A stretch of 64,000 nt of DNA, from assembly GCA_963922205.1 (NCBI GenBank), contig CAWUHX010000133.1, forward strand, positions 744,001 to 808,000, written 5' to 3'. The notes beneath the pieces are model-generated. The model did not search any database, had not been told where the DNA came from, and saw only the letters and a program-made list of their open reading frames with translations. A program made the translations under genes and the position numbers. This document shows, piece by piece, positions 57,901 to 64,000 of the stretch (its first letter is position 1; each line of letters starts with the position of its first letter). The stretch is from Romanomermis culicivorax. Taxonomy: Eukaryota > Nematoda > Enoplea > Mermithida > Mermithidae.

Positions 57901-58719
57901 GAACTTTGAAACAATTTTGTGAATATTCAAACTAACTACAACTCAGCAGTAAAATTTTTCTTAATCAAAATAATAATAATCAGTAATTTTTACTGAAGAG
58001 GTATAGAATCATATATTCCTTTAGCAGATACATACTGTCATCAAAATGACCTTCACTAGGCTTTAAAACAGACGTTTTGATCTAAAATTTTCAATAAACT
58101 GATCAGATATGCTAAAATATTCTTCAAAAATAAAACATGTAAAATAAAATATCCACAAAAATTTGAAACTAGCTCATGCTTTCCAGGTTTATTACTCGGC
58201 AGCAACAGACAAAAATCGACTATAATTGAACATCAATATGATTTTTTGCTACAAATAAATCAATTTTTTTCAATATTTGTTTTTTTAGATAGATTTTCCG
58301 AGACATTGGGAAAAAGGGTTTCAGAACCAGGCAGAGCTGTATCTGTAATTTCTTGAGGGACAGAACACAAACAACCTGCAAAAATGCAATTTTGAAACCA
58401 AAAGCTCCAATAATACTGCTGTAATGCAGATTCACATATTTCCTTAACAAGGCTAACATGTTTGAAAAAGTATATCTTATAAGTTATCTTTCAAAACCAA
58501 TTTTCCAATTTAGAATGTTTATTTGAATAAAAGTTGAAATTTATGAGCCGCAGGCAAATTAGCATTTCAAGGAAAAAATAAGCAAGCATAAATGAAATAG
58601 AGACAAACAAATTGGACAAGGAAAACATAAAAAACACGATAGATGATGAGCAAAAATGCAAATACACATCAGTCGAGTCACGAAAATAATTAGAAGTAAA
58701 TCATAGTCTCCTTTTATTC
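57900..58719. other. Non-coding, AT-rich; nothing recognised
   Basis: No ORF with coding character, TIR or tandem repeat stands out here. Confidence 0.4.
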
Positions 58720-59560
58720 AAAATTACTCTGTGTGTTTGTAGTACTCCATCAGAAAAAACGTCTTTTGATATTGAGTAACCACTGGCCACTCATCAGGAG
58801 TGGTCACTTGGATGATCACTAGCCACAAAATGGAAGTTATAGGCTAATTCTCCACCAAAGAAAAGGTTTGTCGAGTTGAATCACTGCTGGTCACTCAGCT
58901 GGTCTGGTCACTCGGATGACCCACATTTCAATTTTATTCAAAATATGCTTTGAATTTTTAGTACTATTCATCAGAAAACGCGTCTTTTGATTTGTGTGAC
59001 CTCTGGCCACTCATCAGGTTGGTCACTTGGATGATCACTAGCCACAAAATGGAAGTTATAGGCTAATTCTCCGCCAGAGAAAAGGTTTGCCGAATTGAAT
59101 GACCACTGATCACTCAGCTGGTCTGGTCACTCGGATGAGCCTTGGGCACCTATCTTGAGTGAACATTAGATAACATTCAAAACGTTAGTTATAAGCCAAT
59201 TCTCCGCCAAAAAAAAGGTTTGCCGTGGTCAAGTCACTCGGATGACCCACATTTCAATTTTATTCAAAATTACACTGGGTATTTTTAGTATCCATCAGAA
59301 TATAATATAATATAGAATTAGTATCCATCAGAAAATGCGTCTTTTGATTAGGTTGGTCACTTGAATGATCACTAGCCATAAAATGGAAGTTTTCTCCACC
59401 AAAGAAAAGGTTTGCCGAGTTGATTGACCGCTGGTCACTCGGATGACACCTGGGCACCAATCTTGAGTGAAAATTAGATAACATTCAAATTGCCAGTTAA
59501 TGGGCTAATTCTCCATGGAAAAATATGTTTGTTGACTTGAGTGACCACTGGTCATTCGGA
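58720..59560. repeat. Imperfect long tandem repeat, three to four units of about 220-300 bp
   Basis: Units share the order: tttcaattttattcaaaatta, agta-tccatcagaaaa(a/c)gcgtcttttgat, ggtcacttg(g/a)atgatcactagcca, aaaatggaagtt, ctccaccaaagaaaaggtttgccgag, ggtcactcggatga. Copies start near 58715, 58930, 59240 and 59460 (partial). No ORF. Confidence 0.75.
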
Positions 59561-59655
59561 GGATCACTGGTCTGAATCTCGATTTAACACAGCACAACAT
59601 ATAATTACTTTGTTCATTATTTTTCAAAATATAACACAAGCATTATACTGGTAAA

Positions 59656-60601
59656 CAGGCCCGTAACTAGGGGGGGAATAGGGGGCATTCCCCCCTGAAA
59701 TGAAATCCAAAAAAAATTTTTAGCGTATCTGATTGAGCGCATGTATGTGAACAAGTGACTACTCTTGGCAGCTGTGAATTTCTTTTCTATTCCTTTATTG
59801 AATCATCAAAATGAGGGGTTAAAGGTACAAATATTATATTTTATAATAAAATTTGCATGTCTAACAGTGTCATGCATTTGTTGAATATTGATTGAGTTTC
59901 ATTTCGCTGTTTCCTACATAATAGGCTTTTTCTTGCTGTACGTATTTTATAATTTGCTTTGGATGAATAGTAGGGGTTGAAGTTTATGACAATTTTTTTG
60001 GGATTGTTTCAACTTATGAATCTAATACAATATGAAGCATATCACTATTTTACATCTTCAAATTTAAACAACAAACGTCAATGTGTAGCATCAAATTCAG
60101 CTTCTTCACGTGAATCTAGTGCTGCAAATGATTCTCAAAAACCTTCAGAATCAACAGGTTAGTTAGAATAAAATTGTATCATCGTTCTAATGAGTTAAAA
60201 TTTATTTAAATATTAATCGAATTGTAACACTAGTGTCAACTACCGCTTCTACAGAATCGTCGACACCAGCAGACCTTTCAGTAGCATCATCAGCACGTTA
60301 GTTCGATTCAAACAATAAATTTCGATGCACAATAAATTATAATATAAATTTTGATCTTGAGTTTTCTCAATTATGTATTTTAAATATAGTGTTTTAAGAA
60401 ATTTTTCGAGCACTAACAGTGCTAAAAATTGATTTTTTCTGGGGCTTCGCCCTAGACCCCACCAGGGGGCGCTTAAGGGCGCCACCCTGGACCCCTCAGC
60501 CCACTGGTCAGTCACTGCGCGACCTCCATTCGCCGAGTTTTGAGTAAGCCAAAACATTTTGGTGATTCCCCCACTGAAAAAAAATCCTAGTTACAGGGCT
60601 G
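59656..60601. mobile_element. hAT-like element, perfect 8-bp TSD CTGGTAAA
   Basis: Tips CAGGCCCGTAACTAGG and CCTAGTTACAGGGCTG are inverted copies and CTGGTAAA flanks both sides (59648-59655 and 60602-60609). TSD length and tip sequence match hAT superfamily elements. Inside, 59977-60162 can be read as a short frame with a Ser/Asn-rich part (SSRESSAANDSQKPSE) that may be a leftover of an N-terminal transposase exon, continued after an intron-like gap at 60225-60300 (ESSTPADLSVASSAR). The rest of a transposase is absent, so the copy is non-autonomous. Confidence 0.85.
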
Positions 60602-60823
60602 CTGGTAAAGGTGTAAAGGTAGCATTTAGGTCACTTGGGTCAAAGGTTGACTAAATTTTAATCATCGCGTCCGAAATCGCAATGCGTAACCAAATAGTTG
60701 CTTTGAATTTTGCGCGCAAACAACGCGATGCGCAAGTACTTCCGTTTATCGTATGACGTCAACATGTTACTACGTTTACTGTAGGTACCTTTTGCGTTGC
60801 TAACACTATAGGGTGGGTGTGAA

Positions 60824-61815
60824 CACCGTTTTTTTTTCCTCGAAGATTTTTTCCACATGAGAACCGGACCCAAAATTTTTTTCCTCATTTTCCAAAAATT
60901 TTCCACATTTTTAAAAATGCTTATAATGTGGCTGCGGATGCTTTTTTGTGCATTTTAGGAGCATACCCAAGCATCTTGTTGTATTTGTAGTCAGAAACCT
61001 GCAAAAATGAGGAAAAAAATTGAGAAAATTCTGGTTATGTATGTTAGTCCAAAATGAGCTCATGAAGAATATATTGGTGTTCTATAGGAGCGGATAAAGC
61101 AAGTTAACGATAGAGTTCTCATGAATTAATCTGCTATCAACATTCCTGTGATTCCGATTAGAATTATCTAATTTTATTTTGTTCTTGGTTTTGATTTTCA
61201 CTTTCTAAAACGCTGGAAAATGAACCTTCATAACGTTGGGAAATAAATTAAAATCAGACTGATGAAGTGTAATTTGCTTCCCATTCCGGCGCCAAGCGCC
61301 GGAAAAATTTTCGGGTTTTTGAACGCTGAAAAATAAATCTCTCCAACAGATATTCATGAGCAGAAGTTCTAAAATCGTAGTCTAGAATGATGTCTTCAAT
61401 TTCCACCTTTAATAAACGCAAAAGTACAGATTGCAAACGTTAAAAAAACTCCAATCATCGAGAGAAAAAATTGAGACGATGAAAAATCTCTATTTTCGGC
61501 GACATAATTGACTGTAAACGATTAGAAAATGAAACGAGCTAACTTGATTGATAGAAACTGTTGAGCATTAATTAGTAAGTCGAAGTAGATATGCTAACGG
61601 CCGCGCCTGATAGAACATAGTTATAATTATACCCATGACCGGCGCGAAGCGCCGGAAAATTTTGAGATTTTGACCTTTTAAAGTCCACCAAAATGCATCT
61701 TTTCGGTTTAGAGTTCCCCAAAATTTTTTCCACAATGAGAACCATACCCAAAATTTTTTTCCTCATTTCGAAATTTTTTTCCTCAAAAGACCCCATTTGA
61801 GGAAAAAAAACGGTG
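60824..61815. mobile_element. 0.99 kb TIR element, perfect 8-bp TSD GGTGTGAA
   Basis: Tips CACCGTTTTTTTTTCCTC and GAGGAAAAAAAACGGTG are inverted copies, with GGTGTGAA at 60816-60823 and 61816-61823. Subterminal repeats of TTTTTTCCACA.GAGAACC.(G/T)ACCC occur inside both ends. Two GC hairpins (ccggcgccaagcgccgg at about 61288 and ccggcgcgaagcgccgg at about 61638) lie in the body, each next to an aaaatttt tract. No ORF of note. The copy at 7660-8500 belongs to the same family, and isolated hairpins elsewhere are probably its fragments. Confidence 0.85.
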
Positions 61816-61849
61816 GGTGTGAACCAGACGCAGTAATACCAATTATTTA

Positions 61850-61996
61850 ATATATCTGACTGACATAGTCATAAAAATATGCTGTTTGGATTTTAAAAAA
61901 CCTTTCCAAGACCTTTCTTTTCATTATCAAGAATGAAAAAAATTGTATTCCACCTCCCCTCCTGGCTGACCCCCAGCAGAATTTCTATGCTGTGAA
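61850..61996. mobile_element. Truncated CATACATG-family MITE fragment
   Basis: Matches the right part of 55379-56044 (catagtcataaaaatatgctgtttgga, then ccacctcccctcctggctgacccccagcagaatttctatgctgtg) without the internal nested element, and lacks the left half and the terminal CATGTATG. Confidence 0.7.
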
Positions 61997-62014
61997 CCAC
62001 TGTTTTTCTGGCAA

Positions 62015-62165
62015 TAGCTAGATGGACTCGAGTCCATTCAGCTAAAACCCGCAAAATGGCTAAATGGACTCGAGTCCATCTAGTCAAAACGGTATGATAA
62101 TGGCTAGATGGACTCGAGTCCACCCAGTCAAAAACACACAAAACGACTAAATGGACTCGAATTTT
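62015..62165. repeat. Tandem array of the 16-bp palindrome ATGGACTCGAGTCCAT, period about 43 bp
   Basis: Perfect palindromes at 62022-62037 and 62064-62079, one with a single change at 62108-62123, and a half copy at 62151-62160. Each contains an XhoI-type CTCGAG centre and is preceded by ggcta(g/a). Spacing is 42-44 bp. Confidence 0.9.
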
Positions 62166-62329
62166 CCCGTAGTACAGTAAATGTGTGAATATTGAAAGCT
62201 GTGAGATAAATTTTAAAACGTGCAGATTTGGAGGTTTAAGTTACAAATAACTATACAAATCAAACATTGTGAGTAAACTTTTATAACGTTTGCAAGTGTC
62301 TGCACAATGATGCACACGTTGCATGAAAG

Positions 62330-63060
62330 TTGTTAATAAATTTTAAAACAAATTTTAAATTTAAAATTAGAAAATTTCAAAATTAAAAATCGAAAAATTT
62401 TAAAATTTATATTTGAGAATTTTCAAAATTTAGAATGCATAAATTTAAAAATTTTTGATTCAAAATTTATAATCGAGAAATTTTACAATTTATAATTGAA
62501 AAATTTTAAAATTGAAAATTTTTAAAATTTACAATGAACAAATTTAAAACTTGAAATAAACATATTTAAAAAATTTTGAAATGAAAACATTTCAAAATTT
62601 AAAAAATTTGAAATTACAATTCAGAGTTGAAAAATTTAAATTTGAAAAATTGAAATTGAAAAAATTCAAAATTTAAGATTGAAAATTGAAAAATTTTAAA
62701 ATGTTGAGTTAAAAATTTTAAAACTTATAATTGAAAAAAATTTAAAATGAGAAAAGTTTAAAATTTTAGATAGGGAAATTTTAGATTTAAAAAAAATTGA
62801 AAATTTTTCATTTATAAATTTTAAGGTTTTGTAATTATAAATTTTAAAATTTTTTAAGTTTAATTTTTTTCAATTTTTCAGTTTTAAATTTTCTAACTTT
62901 TTCAATTTTAAAATTTCTTAATTTAAAATTTTAAACTTTTCCAATTTTAAATTTTTTTCAATTATAAGTTTTAACATTTTTAACTCATAATTTTAAAATT
63001 TTTCAATTTTGAATTTTTTTAATTTTAAATTTTTAAAAAATTAAAATTTTTAACTTTCAA
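62330..63060. repeat. AAATTT-rich satellite with an A-to-T strand switch
   Basis: About 730 bp of almost pure A/T built from words such as gaaaaattttaaaattt. The first half (to about 62800) is A-rich with G as the only frequent other base; the second half is T-rich with C as the other base. The two halves are therefore complementary in style and could fold on each other. Confidence 0.8.
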
Positions 63061-63293
63061 ATTTGTCACATTGAATGAAATTGGAGCCATGTCACATTAA
63101 ATAAAAATTGGCCAATCACATTGAAGGAAAAATCCATGCCATATTGATAGGAAAATACGGCCATGTCACTGTGAGTGACATGCTATGACCGGGTTGGGTG
63201 GCTCCCTTGATTTTCATTTCGGGAATCTGACCCGGCTAGTTCTGGCTAAAGGAAGGCCTATAGGGTACTCTGGTGCTGTCCTGGGGTTCTGCT

Positions 63294-63511
63294 CATACCT
63301 GTACTTGGGGGGGGGGGGTTGGGGGGGACCCCCCCCAACTTGGCCAACCCATTACCCAAAATCATTTACCCCCTCAACCCCCCCCCCCCCCCAGTTGGGA
63401 AAAAATAAAAAAAATTTGCCAAAAAGTGTATGTTTTTTGGCCTTTTTTGGGAAAAATTTCGACTTTTTCCTACCCCCCCCCTCCCAACTGGTCGGAGGTC
63501 TTACAGGTATG
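63294..63511. mobile_element. CATACCTGTA-family MITE, perfect 8-bp TSD GTTCTGCT
   Basis: Begins CATACCTGTACTTGG and ends TCTTACAGGTATG. GTTCTGCT occurs at 63286-63293 and 63512-63519. Long G and C homopolymer runs (63307-63336, 63378-63393, 63473-63481) flank the family core. It has no ORF of its own; the Pro-rich frames across it are artefacts of the C runs. Confidence 0.9.
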
Positions 63512-63519
63512 GTTCTGCT

Positions 63520-64000
63520 GTAGAGTAATAGACAACGCCGCCAGGTCAGGGGTGGCAATCCCTGGTCTCATTCAGTATGAAAGATGGACAAGGTCACTCG
63601 AGGAATGACCTGGTATAGGGGACCTGATTCTGAACCAAAATCCCCTTTTTAGCCCTAACCCAAGGAGAACAAGGGCCCTTCTAATTGAGGGGAGACTCAA
63701 GGGAAAACCGACTTAAGAAAGGGTTCCCCAAAAAAACCCCTCAACAATAATAATCTCCTGAAAATACTTACCTAGTCCTTCTCAAACCATGATTCGACAA
63801 AGGGGGATGGGTCCCTGGTTTTCGGTTGGCGATCGGCGAAGGAGGGAAACAGTCCACATGGTTCAGCCACTAGTGACGGCGGGAGGTCAGGGCAACTCTC
63901 TTTAGATTCGATGTAAGGGTACAGACGGGGACCTGGCACAAGGTAGGCAGTAGGTATTTATGCAAATTTGGCGACAGATGCAAGGGAAATGCAAATATTC
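63520..64000. other. Non-coding sequence at the right edge, higher GC, possibly an LTR or leader
   Basis: Together with 63180-63285 this forms a GC-richer block interrupted by the MITE above. There is no ORF with recognisable domain and no tRNA or rRNA motif. Its base composition differs from the AT-rich satellite to the left, which suggests that a different repeat or element begins here and runs out of the window. Confidence 0.35.

Overview
This is a stretch of intron-rich, AT-rich animal nuclear DNA, most likely from an invertebrate. The phylum cannot be fixed from the sequence. The evidence is two conserved host genes split by short and long GT-AG introns, a LINE relic, several Ty3/gypsy-type LTR retroelements, and many short inverted-repeat DNA transposons with readable target-site duplications (TSDs). 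No bacterial operon, CRISPR array or complete tRNA/rRNA gene was found.

Host genes. Positions 18-623 (+) hold the last two exons of a nischarin-like leucine-rich-repeat gene. Positions 5598-22765 (+) hold a mismatch-repair MutS homologue, MSH2, in at least 22 exons that keep phase throughout. Its introns are packed with transposons. The exon that should carry the Walker A (P-loop) motif is absent: the intron where it belongs (20258-21874) contains a near-perfect 0.6 kb fold-back element instead. The last MSH2 exons are uncertain (a possible one is at 24632-24763).

Retroelement block, about 25.7-55.1 kb. A LINE 3' relic (-) lies at 25.7-26.2 kb. A rearranged minus-strand LTR element (gag and envelope-like protein at 28.7-32.0 kb, LTR-like copies at 32.4-35.6 and 36.9-38.5 kb, an integrase fragment at 35.7-36.9 kb) carries a solo LTR of another family inserted in one LTR. 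A plus-strand Ty3/gypsy remnant at 41.9-46.4 kb has an extra ORF after integrase that encodes a DEDDy-type 3'-5' exonuclease. A full-length but decayed plus-strand element spans 46389-55126 with two LTRs and a TTGC TSD. Its order is gag, envelope-like membrane protein, then protease-RT-RNase H-integrase. The last envelope segment, including its transmembrane helix, is in one ORF with the aspartic protease. The minus-strand relative shows the same gag-then-envelope adjacency. This gag-env-pol layout, with Pol as a possible cytoplasmic extension of a membrane glycoprotein, is the most unusual feature of the window.

DNA-transposon landscape. Three recurrent families are recognised from terminal inverted repeats (TIRs) and TSDs. 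One starts CAGGG(T/N)TC, has internal CCTGGAAAACCTGG repeats and makes 6-bp TSDs (665-1073, 6422-8901, 13831-15359). One starts CATACATG, has GGGGGTCAGCC motifs and makes 8-bp TSDs (12672, 15368, 40669, 55379). One starts CATACCTGTA and is rich in G and C runs (56352, 63294). Two further hAT-like elements with perfect 8-bp TSDs lie at 59656-60601 and 60824-61815. The right end (62.0-63.2 kb) holds palindromic and AT-rich satellites.
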